Source of the DNA: Cheiracanthium punctorium | Taxonomy: Eukaryota > Arthropoda > Arachnida > Araneae > Cheiracanthiidae | Direction of reading: 5' to 3' | DNA length: 64,000 bases | NCBI GenBank assembly: GCA_038373885.1 | Contig: JAWZYV010012538.1 | Coordinates: 124,001-188,000 of the forward strand | Shown here: one piece after another, positions 17,728 to 30,486 of the stretch | How positions within the stretch are numbered: position 1 is the first letter of the stretch | How the letters are laid out: every line of letters begins with the position of its first letter | The notes under the pieces: model-generated | The model's database searches: none | Told to the model about the DNA's origin: nothing | What the model saw: only the letters and a program-made list of their open reading frames with translations | Made by a program: the position numbers and the translations under genes

Positions 17728-20545
17728 TTGTTGTGCACTACAAAATCTTCTTCATAAAAATCTCCAAGAGTTAAGCTAAATTGTATGAAACTGCTGTGGC
17801 TACAATTACTGTTTGGGCATTTTGTAGGTCACAGTGAAGAGGCATTGAAATGCTAGCGAATCTCCTCTTCCAGACACCATATTTCCTTTTGATCTCTAAT
17901 ATGAGCAGTATTGTACCTAAATAATAAAATAAATATCCCAAATATTATTATACATACATTGTTTTTTATACTTTTCAGAACATATTTTTGTCATGTATAT
18001 AAATCCTAAAAAAGAAAAAAGCACTTTCTTTTTTAAGATTGATAAATTCGGAGACAGGAAACAAACTGTTTTGCAATCTTAATTATAATTCAGTCACTTT
18101 TTTTCATATATTGACTTAGGGAGTAGTCCATTCGCTCAGTTATGTCAACTTTGATTGCAATAGAACTGATAATAATTCCATGGAAACAATCCCAAAAAGA
18201 TTTCTGATTTTTTTAATTAAATGATTTGAAAATAATGAGAAAAGAAATTTATCAGCCGAATAATCAAAGAAATGAAAATAAAACATGGCAAAAACAAACA
18301 AACAAACAAAAAAAAAACAGATTGCTGCTGGATAACCAATTGATGTTAACATTCTAATATGAGTTTAATATTAAAATTCATTTCATAGAATAAAAACCTG
18401 GAATGTTTCTAAATACAGGGTTCATTTATTAAACTGAAATTAACTGAGTTTTCCAGGTGATTTTTTTCAAGAATTTTAAAGTTATCGAAAAAATAAGCAT
18501 AAAAACCAAGTGACTACTTTTTATTTATGTGCCCCTCTCGAAGGTAATCGAATTATCATAACGGTACTCAAAATTATGCTAATTCCTTGATTGTAGTATA
18601 AACAATGGATTACATCATCAAATATATGAATCAAAAGATTTAAAATAAAAGTTTGGAGGGGTGTCATGGCTTCCTCACTGGAGCTGCCCTTGTTCTGAAA
18701 ATGTAGAACAATTATTAAAATAAATAGCTATTTTAAATAATACTAACAATAAGGTTTAAAAAATAGATTATTCATCTTGTATATACCCATTTCTTATAGT
18801 GCGCATGCATGATTAGGGAAACAGTGTGCGACTGGATGGAGTAAAGGCCGTAAAGATAAATACTTTAACCCCTCGTTATAATGCCCCAGTCGCAGAATTT
18901 TCCATATCAGTCTGCAACACAGATTTAAAAATACAAAAATGGTCTGCAAGGTAATTTTGGTAAAAAATAAAAACTCATAAAATATTTTGGCAAAATAATC
19001 GTTAGTTATTGGAAATATGTACTAATTTTAATTGTTGATATAGGGCTAATACAGTAGCATGCAACGAATGAAAATACGGTTATTAACAAAAATGATGGAA
19101 AAAGATTGCATATGAAATCAGTGGCGCAGTCGGCAAGCAATATTGATGCAGCTAAAATGAGCAAATTCTGCTCAAAAGATGAAAAATGCAGATTTGTGGA
19201 GATCTGAATTACGAATTTGCAATTCCGGCACAGTTCGCATGCACGAACACGCTACAACAGTGGCATACAGAAAGAACTTTACTTGCGAGTATAGTCTGTG
19301 AGCATGGCATATTACCCGCGCAACACCATCGCGGTATAATAGGCAGCGGACCGGCCGATATGAACTCTGAAATAGTCTTCAGACCTTATGAAGCATGTGA
19401 CAGGTGTCGCCACGTCGCATGGTTTCTGTGATCGGGTATAACGCTACTCGATATATCAAGCTTTTTCTGTCTGTGCTCTTTCACATTACTTTATATGAGA
19501 AGCATAAGTACATTTGAAACATAAAATTCCATCCACACAAGAGTTATAATTATTTTTCGCTCACTGATCTTTGTTGAAAAACAAGTTATGAGAGAAAAAT
19601 CACATCAGAATGAGTTTGAGCACAAATTTAAATTTTTATTGTTTGTGTGGTTATCTTATATTACAGTTTATCACTTTATCACCCGTCAGGACCCCCCTCT
19701 CCCCTCTGCCGGTTTTATCGCTTCCCCGGATATATTGCACATTTTTCTTGTGTCCCGACAAGAATGATACAAGAAGGGGTTACTGTATAATAAAGATGGG
19801 TAAAAATTTTTTAATTTCAGGTTTGGAGCTAGATTTTCCATGAAAATTAAAGTCTCCCCGAGTTTTAAGGGTTAGTTTTAAATTCCCTGAGTTTTCCAGA
19901 TTTCCCCGAGGGTCTATGAGTCCAGTAATGAATTAAATAAGCTAGTAATCAAGTTTAAGTTAAAAATTTCAGCATTTCTTTCAATAACTTGTAAATTTTA
20001 AAAAATTACATTATTTGACTGTATTTCCAACTGGATTTAAAAAGGGCGTCGTCAGATATGGTCATAGTGGATAGCCATTATCTCCAAGCAAATGACAGTG
20101 TCTTTTAGATGTGCCCTTAGGTAAGAATGATCAGATTGTTCTGTCATGTGTGCTACCAGGCCATTGTGTGACAATATTTCAAAAGAATAAATCTGCATCA
20201 CTCAATAAATCTGAATTAATCTCAAATTTCACTGAATAAATCTGCAACGTACTGTCTGTACATTCGATGCAAAAAATCCTTTTCGAGAACGGTATCTTTC
20301 CGCTTCATCACCACCTGGATTTAAAATCTTGACTAATGAGCAAGCTACAGCTCCGTATACAGATGGAAAGCCATACCTTTCATAAAATTTAAGACTAATG
20401 TAGTTAAAGAAATATATATAATATATATGCACGTATATTGTGTACAGAAATACATGTCAATCTAGATTACTAATTTAAAAATGCTATACGACGATAAAAT
20501 TTTGTGGTCCCACGAAATTTTTATTCAATCTAATTAGATTATATA
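17728..20545. other. AT-rich intergenic sequence
   Basis: Mostly low-complexity AT sequence. CAGGGTTCATTTATTAAACT at 18417 followed by GAGTTTTCCAGG, and TTCCCTGAGTTTTCCAGATT near 19885, resemble ends of one dispersed hAT-like repeat, but target duplications do not match. A GC-richer island at 19180-19440 has an 81-residue frame without motifs. At 20240-20340 the minus strand has GATGAAGCGG...CCG...CGAAAAGG, similar to the hammerhead-like phrase of Penelope elements. Confidence 0.35.
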
Positions 20546-21382
20546 TGTTACGGCCAAAGCCCGAAGTTCGGCCACTTTGCGATTTGGCTGGCCGATTCGC
20601 GTTTTGGCCAAAGTCCGAAGTACCTGCACACAATTAATATTGTATATTCTACTTTGGCTGGCCATTTCACGAAGTGGCTGGGAATCCTTGGCCAAAGCCC
20701 GAAGTGATAATGGTAGACTGAGCGGTATCTATTTGCCTTTGCAAAAAGTTTCACATTTTTTGAAGCGATATTTCGGGAGACAGTGTGATCTGGTATCTTT
20801 AGCATTAGGTCTATGGAGCAGAAAAAGACTAAGGATACCCCTTGAAGGTTGTTGAAAAATGGAGTACTCAATTTGCCTTTGTATTCATACAAGTTATGCA
20901 ACGCATTTGCTCAAGATATAATTCATCATTTTGAAGGGCGCAAATCCAATATTCTTCACGCTATCTCGTTGTTTCAGCATATACGCTCACTGAATAATTT
21001 CTATTATAGCTTTAATATGAGAAGCAGAATAACTCGAGATCATATTTTTATATATTAAAAGCTTATTTTTAACTCAGAGATGTCACTTATATTTGAACTC
21101 GTTTCTAAAACAATTGTACTTTTAAAAAAAGAAGAAAAAAACAGTATACAGAAGTACTCATTATTAAATATTTCATTTTTAACACTGTGTAAAACAATCT
21201 GCTCTTAATTTCTTTCTTCCTACTTTGGCCGATTGTCCCAAGCCACTTCGCGAATCGGCCGGCCAAAGCCCGAAATCAAGAAAAAATTGGACATTGGCCA
21301 GTAAGTTTACAGCAACGTTGGCCAAAATGTGAATTGGCCGGCCAGTTTGCGAACAGGCCGATTTCGGGCTTTGGTCGTAACA
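20546..21382. mobile_element. Ginger-like non-autonomous DNA element (837 bp)
   Basis: Left end TGTTACGGCCAAAGCCCGAA and reverse-complemented right end TGTTACGACCAAAGCCCGAA form long inverted repeats (about 160 bp) that are themselves built from repeats of GGCCAAAGYCCGAA and GGCCGGCC. Flanks TATA and TACA are a possible 4-bp duplication. TGT...ACA ends resemble Ginger elements and LTR retroelement integrase substrates. The interior is AT-rich with no transposase. Confidence 0.6.
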
Positions 21383-21470
21383 TACACAATTAGAACTTCT
21401 CATATTTCTGTTGAGTTGTGCATTCTCTAATAATTTTTGGAGGGTGTACATGATAGTCTGATGTTTAGCA

Positions 21471-21660
21471 AAGGGCCGGCGATAGCATATTTTTGTGGGG
21501 TCCCCCTCAGCGATGGCCAAACGTACTGATGTTTATTTGGGAGGTGTCACAAAGGGCCAACGATAGAATATATTCGAGGGGTCCCCTACAGCGATGGCTG
21601 GACCCTCTGATGTATTTTGGGGTCTCGCAAAGGGCCAGCGATAGCATATTTTAGAGCTCA
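21471..21660. repeat. Tandem repeat, unit about 75 bp
   Basis: About two and a half copies of a unit with AAAGGGCCRGCGATAGCATA, then GGGGTCCCC and CAGCGATGGC. It follows the Ginger-like element after about 90 bp and shares the GGCC flavour, so it may be debris of a related repeat. Confidence 0.75.
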
Positions 21661-22578
21661 CCCTCCTCCCAAAATTTTTGTATTAGTGATCACAAGATTT
21701 AGGCCCCGCAGAAATTCCATCTATTTATACTCATATAGCATACTCATGGCATTCCCCCAACAAAAAATTTTCCTGGTTACGTGCATGTTCCTAACCTTCT
21801 CCAACAACCATTAAATACCATTCCCACTTAATTACGTGTTTCCCATGTCATCCACACAAGTTCATTAAAAAATGTGCAGGGGGAGAGTCATAATTTTTAT
21901 AATCGTCAGTGAATTTCACACTGGTCAATACGTCCTAAAATCTTTCCTTTGTGGTCAACACTTTAAAGGTTACAACTACTGCAACTCATACATATGAATA
22001 ATTGTATGTGATCAGATAGTGAAGAACATACATTTTTATATAACAAAAAATTCCTCATGGGAGGGGGGTTGTGACCCCCCACGTCACTTCTGAAAAATAT
22101 TACTACATTTTATTGCTCAATAAAATTCACATTATTCAAACTGATTGTATTGAAAGGAAATGTTGCAATCACAAAGCAAATCAGTATGGACACCGAAGAT
22201 ATAAGAATAGCATTTTAAAACTTAATTTATAAATCTCTGAAGGTTGATTTTTTTGCATATCCGTTCGGGCATGTGGCTAAAAAAAATACATGCCGCGGGC
22301 ATGTCGGGCAATATAATTTTCTAGGCCTGGTCTTGGGCAATAATTACTTAAAATAAAGGCATCAATGTTTCTTATTTCCAACAGCCCTTTTTCTCATCTG
22401 CGATTGTTCTGCAGGGAAGTTCTTTGCTCTTCACTCACTTCACTACTGTGCTCTATGCCATGGCCTAAGTTGTTCTTGTTTGGCAGAGTTAACGTTTTTA
22501 TACTTAAAAAATTTTAAAGCAGTGAAAGCTAGTGAAAAATGAATTGAGGGCTTGCCAGGTAAAGGATGACAAAAAAAG
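21661..22578. other. Intergenic, no gene seen
   Basis: AT-rich sequence with a hairpin GGGAGGGGGGTTGTGACCCC near 22060 and no other recognisable feature. Confidence 0.4.
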
Positions 22579-23021
22579 TGTTTACCTTGATACTTCTTTT
22601 ATTTTAAGAAATGAGATGTGAAGCTTTATACAGATGAAGATGAACAGGAAAACAAATATTTGATGTAACGCAATATCCATATGTCGTTGGACATTTCGGA
22701 GTATAATCCAGCCTATGGTACGAGGTCGACAGCGTCATCTGAAACAACTTGCAGGGACGGGATCAAAAGCTCTATCGGAGACGGCGGCAAACAGGCTCTA
22801 GATAACCATTTGTCTTAGCTCCGGGCATCTCACAACCAGCCACCAGCTTCCTTCCATCTTATCTCATCTTCTAATCTTTTCTCTTCCCGATCACGGCGAA
22901 CGACGGACTTTTATACTGCCGGCCAGGCAACGGCGTCACGAATTACTGGGGACCTGTGACGTGAAAAGAAAATAGCTCCGCGGCGAATCGCCGGGAGTTC
23001 AGCGCCTCTAGCAGCTAAACA
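22579..23021 (-). mobile_element. Candidate solo LTR
   Basis: A 443-bp block, more GC-rich than its surroundings, begins TGTTTA and ends TAAACA. Read on the minus strand it has CAGTATAAAAG (TATA box) near 22911-22921, and AATAAAAG about 20 bp before its 3' end, the arrangement of an LTR with promoter and poly(A) signal. I see no 4-6 bp target duplication and no internal gag/pol nearby, so it is a candidate only; a host promoter region is the alternative. Confidence 0.4.
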
Positions 23022-23632
23022 CAGAAACACATTATGCAAAACGTTTTGCTAGCAATTAGGTGCTTGTTTGAAGCATTAATATTAGAGTAGCGTTAAGTAC
23101 GAATTTTAATTAAAGAACAATAAAAGCTATAAGTGCCTTTAGATTTAAGGCAAATAATTAAAGTTAAGTTATGCAGTGTTCTGTTATAATAAAGAAAACC
23201 ACAACTACATGTCATGGAACCTTTAAGGTAAGGTTTACAGTTAATTTTCCTAACAGTTCTTGTGGGAAATCCGGCTCTGTACATATACAGGAAGTACATT
23301 AAAACTTAATACTACACATTCCACCTACTACTACACATTCACTCGGTGATTATATGCAAATGAATTGGATGCTAAATTGATATGCTGTAGTGACTTTCAT
23401 GACCTGTAATCTATTATGACATGCTAAAGACATACGACCTAAGAATTTAAACATGTTCTGAACTATATTTATCTCAATAATAATGTAATCCTCTATAAGC
23501 TGGGGTGTCTCACAGACAGGGCCTGACTATAACATTTTTCTTCCCAGGACATTCTTCGCATTTTATGCTCCTGTATATTTTATTAAAGCTAAATTTATAA
23601 CAAACTCTTTTAGTGTAGAGAAACATATACAT
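23022..23632. other. Intergenic, no gene seen
   Basis: AT-rich DNA between the candidate LTR and the DNA transposon. Positions 23625-23632 (ATATACAT) are the left target duplication of that transposon. Confidence 0.4.
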
Positions 23633-26600
23633 TAGGGTGGGCCGAAAAAAACTTTTTTTTAGTTTTTCAAACGCTATAGTGCGGAAAACTTGTGCCTATG
23701 GTAGATAAGTAAAGTGCAAAAAATAAAATTTTTTTAATTTAAATTTTGCGTTAGCGCATTGACCTTAAACTTTGAAAAAATATGCGATTTTCATAATTTT
23801 TCTGAAAAATAGAAAAGAGTCAAATAATTTCTGTAAGATGTAGCGATAGGCTTACTTTACTAGAACAAAGTATAGGAAACATAAAGAAATGAAAAAAAAA
23901 TTGCACATTACTAATTATTTGTAAAACATTACACTTAAAAAACACACACTTTACACAAATTCACAAATTTCCATTGAAACAAGATATTCTTTCTGATTGT
24001 GTAAAAATACAATTTTCTATATATAAATAAATAACATAAAACTGGTGTGATTAAAAAGCTTTAATATAAAGTTAATTAATTTAAAGTTAATGATGTTCCA
24101 GTCAATCATTTCGGTGTAGTCTGTTGCTTAGAAATTTATTTTGGGTGTTTGAAAATGATTGATAGATTTTTTTTTTAGAAGCTAGATTTCTAGCTTTTAT
24201 AATTCTTCTGAAACCTAACTCTCTTACATGATCTCTGTTATCGACTATTATACACAAAAGCAAGTTTTCTGGGTGGGCTAAAAATGCATTTCTCTCAATA
24301 ACTGGGTCAATAATTTTTAGCAAGTTTTCGGGGAGAAATCTTGACTATTTTATCACTTCAAATGAGAGTTCTGGTCCACTTGTGAAGTATTTAGATTGCT
24401 TTGTGTGAAACCACACAGGCATATATGACTTCAGTACAAAAGAATATAAGGTCTTATATGTTCATCAATTGTGTTTTCAACACTTAAATACAAACGGAGA
24501 ACTATTCGCTGTCGTTAGCCATCTTGCATGAGAAAGTGGACCAGGTTCATGGACAGATATATCTTCAGGACAACTGCCTGATTTTAAAGCAAAGCTTATT
24601 TCGAGCAGGTATTTTTGATCTTCTCTTAAAAGTTTAGGATCAATTTCTTGAATTTGACAATCAATACTCTCGAAATTCACCCCTGGAAGTTTTTTCACAA
24701 CTTTTTAGCGGTTTGCCAATCGGGCCACTAAATGAATTTGGCCCCCGCCGTTTCACCATCTAAATGCTTAAATAAATGCCGGAATGGTAATTCATTAAAA
24801 TCATCACAGGCACACACTCCATTGTAGCGGTCTGTTAACTCTTTTTTCTATTTGGCAAATAACACCAGTTTTCCACCCAGTATTGGTAACAGTAACATCG
24901 CAACCTATTACTTCCAGTTCATGAAGTGAGAATCCAGCTTCATCCAAATAGGAAAGAAAGCTATTGGTAATATTTTCAGCAGATCCAGAAGAGGTCGAAA
25001 CATGGCCAGTAAACACAGAACCTGGCTCCTGTAAAATCATGTAGTGTTCCTCTTTTACGATTCTTCTAAACTTCTTTGAGTTTATTTGTTCCATCACGAG
25101 AGTGTCATCCTTCCTCCCACCAAAATATAGGCCTTGAAGTGGGTTATGCTTGTCTTTGAACTGTTTTTGAAGTTCTGAGCAGTTAACCTTTTTTTCTCTT
25201 CTCAGTTTACTTTTATCAATAACATGGGTGTGGCCATTATCAGTTACGACAGAAAAATCTTGTAACAGGCTTGAAGTGATAGCTGCCGTTGCTCTATCTG
25301 ACAATCCATAGCGATCACAAGTCACCGCAGTATTTTTCAAATTAATACGAATCTGCCAAGGTGATTTGATTTTAGTATTCAATTCTTCAAAATTTTTATC
25401 TTTCTCATAATCAGTCTCTTCAGACAAATCACAATATACTACATTTAGAGGAAAGATTTTGACTCAGATGCATGAGACCAAGATGGCTGTGATGATGAAT
25501 CAACAGTGTTCTGAGTTTTTAGACCTACATGAAACTTCCTTTCATGTCTTGAATGCGTTTTTTCGTTTCCTTTAAATCCACTGTTCCAATTTTACCTACG
25601 AAATATTTTCTTTGGCATTACAAGACTCTCAGTTCAATGAATGGTATCTTTGTTTTTTCACAACTACATATAATAGACATAGGACAGTCATAAACTTCAG
25701 TGCTAGTGACCTTTTGGCAATTACAATGTTATTTCACACTTACATGCAGAGACATCAAGCAATAACGAAGATTTAAATTTGAATTCTTCAACTCTCTTTT
25801 TGAATTTTTCTTTTTCTTTATCTCGATTAAAGGACTTCATAAGATTACGATAACTATTATGGTATGCATTTACTAATTGAACATTTCTGTAAAGTGTTAC
25901 TGTTGGTATTGGAGCTTTATCAAACACAGATTTAACTTGTGCTGCCGCAATATTGGGAATTTGCAAAAAACTAACAAGCCTGCTGTTTGCTTTCAAGGCT
26001 TAACTGTAATGTTCATGGAAAAAACATGTGAGAATGTCTTCATGAGTTGGAAGTTTGTACAAAGGTAATTCCTTGGGATTACCAAATAACGGGCAACTAA
26101 ACTCACGTGTAATTTTATTGTAAACAGCCATAGAATAATGTAATCAATTAAATAATTTGTCTCAAACATCTCCATGGTTTTACACAATGAAAATCTCAAA
26201 AAGAACACGCTGTCAGAGATTCTGAGCGCGATTCTCGCAGTGCATTATGGGTACAGTCCATTGCTTTTGGGGACAGAGAAGCGAAATAGTAATTGGAATA
26301 TGTTATCATCTAATGTTGATTGAGTATTTTTTAAATGTGTAAAATTAAGGTTTTAAAATGCTTGATTTTATTAACTTTATTTTAAAGCTTTTTAATCACA
26401 CCAATTTTATGTTATTTATTTATATATAGAAAATTGTACTTTTACACAATCAGAAAAAATATCTTGTTTCAATGGAAATTTGTGAATTTTGTGTTTTTTA
26501 AGTGTAATGTGCTACGAATAATTTGTAAAGTGCAACATTTTTTTATGTTTCCTATACTTTGTTCTAGTAAAGTAAGCCTACTGCTACATTTTACAGAAAT

Positions 26601-26794
26601 TATTTGATTGTTTTCTATTTTTCAGAAAAATTATGAAAATTGCGTATTTTTTCAAAGTTTAAGGCCGATGTGCTAACGCAAAATTTAAATTTAAAAAGTT
26701 TTATTTTTTGCACTTTACTTATCTACCATAGGCACAAGTTTTCCGCACTATAGTGTTTGAAAAACTAAAAAAAAGTTTTTTTCAGCCCACCCTA
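23633..26794. mobile_element. 3.16-kb DNA transposon with about 440-bp TIRs
   Basis: The ends TAGGGTGGGCCGAAAAAAAC (23633) and, from the right, TAGGGTGGGCTGAAAAAAAC are flanked by a perfect 8-bp duplication, ATATACAT, at 23625-23632 and 26795-26802. The inverted repeats run about 440 bp inward (to about 24075 and from about 26350), unusually long. An 8-bp duplication with TAGGG ends is typical of hAT elements, but the encoded protein is not a familiar hAT transposase. The coding region lies on the minus strand between them. Confidence 0.88.
24477..25996 (-). pseudogene. Transposase-like protein relic of the 3.16-kb element
   Basis: Pieces in several minus-strand frames. First, 25996-25721: a charged helical segment ending in LDVSACKCEI. 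Next, across 25720-25590, NCQKVTSTEVYDCPMSIICS and then CEKTKIPFIELRVL, a Cys-rich presumably zinc-binding cluster. Then 25427-24804: CDRYGLSDRATAAITSSLLQ, YFGGRKDDTLVMEQ, EHYMILQEPGSVFTGHVS, EVIGCDVTVTNTGWKTGVI and RPLQWSVC. After another shift come FNELPFRHLFKHLDGETAG and, at 24698-24477, PLSHARWLTTANS. I recognise this set of blocks as an uncharacterised protein family in arthropod and cnidarian genomes but cannot name a superfamily. At least four frameshifts or stops make it non-functional. Confidence 0.65.
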
Positions 26795-26879
26795 ATATAC
26801 ATGTTTAACTTTTAAAATTACATTATGATAATCCTTGAAGAGATGTGCAAACAAATTTAACATATTACACATAACATGG

Positions 26880-27124
26880 CCAGGGATACTGCAACTTTGT
26901 TGATCACTCGGCTAGCTGATTTGATGCATGTGACCAATATTAATTTGATGACTACCAAATGCAAAAAATTTCAATCCCATCAATATTTTATCCATTGGAG
27001 AAAGTGCCCGATTTCTATTCGTTTGGGCAGACAACTCGTCGCTCAGAATACGTATCAGCTCTTCGACGGTACTTTTATGAAATCTGTATATTCGAAGAAA
27101 ATCTACGTCATCCAATACATCCAA
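26880..27124 (-). pseudogene. Harbinger (HARBI1-like) transposase fragment
   Basis: The minus strand reads FLRIYRFHKSTVEELIRILS, NRNRALSPMDKILMGLKFFA, FGSHQINIGHMHQIS, which is the N-terminal helical domain of PIF/Harbinger nucleases, then a TAG and PSDQQ. The catalytic DDE part is absent on either side. A similar snatch (AACTAAAGTTGCAGTATCTC) occurs near 57775-57795 on the minus strand. Confidence 0.75.
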
Positions 27125-27168
27125 ATCATTGTTTCTACAATCATGTATTTAAATTCTACAGGGTCGCG

Positions 27169-27300
27169 ACAGATCATGGAAATCATGGAAAAATCAGGAT
27201 ACTTTATCCATCTGGAAAAATCATGGAATTTCATAAAAATATCCAAAAATCAGGGAACTTTTTGTTTTCGCCTAGTGAAAGACACTTGTTTTAGTTGTAG
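27169..27300 (+). repeat. hAT-end-like repeat fragment with internal ATCATGGAAA repeats
   Basis: Starts CAGGGTCGCGACAGATCATGG and repeats ATCATGGAAAAATCAG-like phrases three times. The CAGGGT start resembles hAT termini, but no partner end or target duplication is visible. Confidence 0.35.
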
Positions 27301-27399
27301 ATCAGTAATGTTTTTTACTCCGATTTAGAATTCATAGGTATAAAGTAAAATGCTGAGTCACAAACTTTTAACCAGTTAAGGGTTTTTGTAAGGTATATA

Positions 27400-27981
27400 T
27401 CAGGTTGTAACGAAAGTTTTCCGCCAGATTTGCTTGAGTCAGCTCACGCGGTACCCAGCGATTGACCTTATATGTCAAGTTTATGCAATGCTTAGCGCGA
27501 CTAATGGACATGGCACTAAAGTCTAACTCTTTTAGCTAGCTCTTGAGTGGATGAATATTTTATCTTCTTCCACAGATTATCGTAGGCGGGCCTCATCAGC
27601 ATCACTAGGCCAGCTAGAGGGCTCTGCTTCTTTAATGTCCTAGTCCTTGTTTTTGAACTTTCGGTACCAAATCTTCACAGTGTCATATGATACAATAGTA
27701 CCTTAAGCTGTACACATGATTCGGTGTCATTCTGTAGCTGACTTTTTGTAACAGAACTGAGAGTAAATGATGGTTTAATCTGGTAGCGTGAAAGTTCCAT
27801 TTCAGACACCTTATACTTAATAATAACGATATTGTTTTACAGATTTCACAACGCAGTACTCTAAAGCAAGTCTTTCTTTCAAATAACAGAAATCGTTTGC
27901 CAAAATATTGGCAAAGACACCAACGCGAACTGCTTGTGCAGGCAATACTTGCAGCGGCGGAAAACTTTCGTTATAACCTAA
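27400..27981 (-). mobile_element. mariner element, internally deleted
   Basis: The left end TCAGGTTGTAACGAAAG and right end (reversed) TTAGGTTATAACGAAAG pair as about 28-bp TIRs, with TA outside both (27398-27399 and 27982-27983). The element is 582 bp instead of the usual 1.3 kb. On the minus strand between about 27710 and 27545 it encodes GTIVSYDTVKIWYRKFKNKD, one stop, IKEAEPSSWPSDADEARLR and another stop. This matches the second helix-turn-helix and linker of mariner transposases. The catalytic domain is deleted. Confidence 0.8.
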
Positions 27982-27983
27982 TA

Positions 27984-28762
27984 TATACATGCATACAATA
28001 AATAAAAGAGGCAGGTTCATTTCAGTAAATTTTCTTTATTCTTCCTGATATACAAAACAAAATAAAATATACATGTATAAAGCTAAAACGACAGCTTGCA
28101 TGAGATAGAAAGTTATATCATTCAGTGATGATCGTGCTCTCTTCTAAATAATCATGAAAAACCTAAAAATAATCAATAGAAAATGGTTGTTTGGTTAGCA
28201 TTATTTTCTTAAGCATATGTAATAAAATGGTAAATATAATAGTTTTTCACACCATAAATACTTTCTTACATTCACAGAAATTCAAGGTAAAAGCACCATT
28301 TATTTGAAAAATAAATAAGTGTAAACAGGCTCGCAATTCATCACTAAAAACAAATCATCTTGTATAAATCCAGCAGAGCAGGCAATTTCACTCTTCACGA
28401 CAGACATAAAAACTGAACTATTGCCCCCCCAACTTTTTTTTTTAACTTCCAAAATTTTTTGGATAGTGCTTCATAAAATTTGTTACTACTTTTGTGTATG
28501 CTTCATACTCAATTTACGCCATGATAGAATTATAAAACTGAATTTTCTGATTAAAAAAAAACAAATATAAACACTTTAATTTTCTTTAATATACTATGAA
28601 ACATTTTGAGATCTTATAATATTTGCTATTACTTAAGTCTGCTCCCCATGTCAGAACCACCTTCATGAAAGGAAAAAAAAAATTCCGCAGAAAGGTTTTG
28701 AACAAAATTTTGATACAGTTTTGTCTTAAAATCATTTAAAATGACACACATATATATATATA
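27984..28762. other. AT-rich intergenic sequence
   Basis: No coding or repeat structure recognised apart from a C run at 28424-28430 and a (TA)n tract at 28751-28762 that received the next element. Confidence 0.4.
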
Positions 28763-30197
28763 CAGTCAACTCCCGCTAATCCGCGACTCTAATACGCGAA
28801 CGCTTGTAATCCGCGATATATTTCAAATGTAAACAAACTTGTTTGTTTACATTTTGAGCGGCATTTGACTGGTAGTATTACTGTTATAGAAGTTATTTGA
28901 TAGGCTGAATGTTATAAAGACATTTATTAATGATTTTCCATAGGTATTTGAAGTAAATAATTTCATATATTTGAGCATATTATCATGTAATTAAACACAC
29001 AGAAACTTATATCCTAAGTTGCATGTGTTCAGTGAATGGATGTAAATAACGAAATCCAAAGCAATGCACTGTCCAATCACATCGCTTTACTCTTCCTGAA
29101 TGAAAAAAAAATCAATGAAAACGTTTGCTCTATGGGAGAGAGAGAAAAAATCGCGAGACGATCCTAAAGATTGACCGTTGCAATTAAAATTGGGTGAAAA
29201 TGTGTAACATGTTTAACTTTAAACGCAAACCGCGATTTGGCAGACGACACAACAGTTGCGCAATTTTCCGATTCTCCCCCTACATCACCCATAAACAGAC
29301 CACATGGCCTTTCTCTTTGTTTACATTTAACTGCCGGAGGAGCACATGCAGAAATAATCAATCATCAGCTCTTGAAATGTAATGCACGTGTGTGTGTGTG
29401 AAGAGGATAACATTCTTTTCCTCTTTAGATCTTATATAATAGCATAGAATATTTTTACATAACGAGAAACCGAAAATTACCTCGCAAGATCTGAAATTAA
29501 TGTAATACTGAGATATCAAATATACAAATGATGCACCGCATGCCCCCCCCCCCCCCCCTCGTGAGCGACCATTGAAATTCCTCCCTTTCTGATTGAGCTT
29601 GTTTATTTTATAATAGATATATATTTAGTTAAAAACGGTCTTTTAAAGAAAAAAGAATGTTTGTTGAAAAACTTCCGGATTTGGGGTCCCTTTAAACATT
29701 TTGCGAGTTACTGACAATTAGAAAGCTTCAGGACAAAATTTCTGAAGAAAAATTAAAATCTCTTAAACAAATTACAATCACTGCAATGTTTGAAAAAATG
29801 AAAAATAAATAAAAATTTAGAGAGAATTTATTCTTTTAATTTTGTATTAGTAATTGTATTTAATATTAAAAATAGTGTTTTAGTTCAGCAGTATAAATAT
29901 TTTCTTTCATCTGTCCTTTAGTAAATTCTCTAAATTTAATTGTATTTGAATGTAGGAAAAAACGCCACCTAAAAAGATATTTGTGTAATAATTTATTTAA
30001 ATACTTGAAAAAATTTCTTTTCTTTTGCAGAAAAGGGGGGGGGGGTATGAAGTTGAATTATGAGGTTTAATGTACTTTGTTTTCCAGAAATGGGGGAAGA
30101 CACATTTCTAATTGAATAATTCAATTTGTGTATAATTTGGTAGGCGTTAAGGAAGGGAGGAGGGGGATAAACTTTCCTAGAAAGATTTCGGTTTCCA

Positions 30198-30239
<42 letters not shown>

Positions 30240-30309
30240 GATTTCCAATTGCTTAACAGTAAATGAAGCTTTTAGGGAGCTATGACCCCAAAAAACCATT
30301 CAGGTATGC

Positions 30310-30486
30310 CAGTAGCGTAGACGGGGGGGGGGGGATAGGGGGGTCATACCACCCCCTCATGATGAATTTTTTGCCATACAAAATGTATATTCTTCACTCC
30401 CTTATCACAGCAAATATGCATATATGTGAGTTGCAGTAGTCGTAACGCCCCCCCCCCCCCATGAAAAGTTCCTGGCTACGCCACTA
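30310..30486. mobile_element. hAT-type MITE (177 bp)
   Basis: Left end CAGTAGCGTAGAC and, from the right, AGTGGCGTAGCCAGG are inverted repeats with G-rich and C-rich interiors. Flanks AGGTATGC (30302-30309) and AGGTACGC (30487-30494) are an 8-bp duplication with one mismatch, as for hAT elements. Confidence 0.65.

Noticed and set aside
18417..19900. hAT-like element between CAGGGTTC and ...GAGTTTTCC ends
   Set aside because: End-like phrases exist but no 8-bp duplication and inverted match is weak.
29019..29100. Possible THAP zinc-finger start (CSVNGCK ... HRFTLPE) on the plus strand
   Set aside because: Only the first Cys pair fits; a stop interrupts it and the downstream Cys-x2-His and AVPTIF-like parts are not found.
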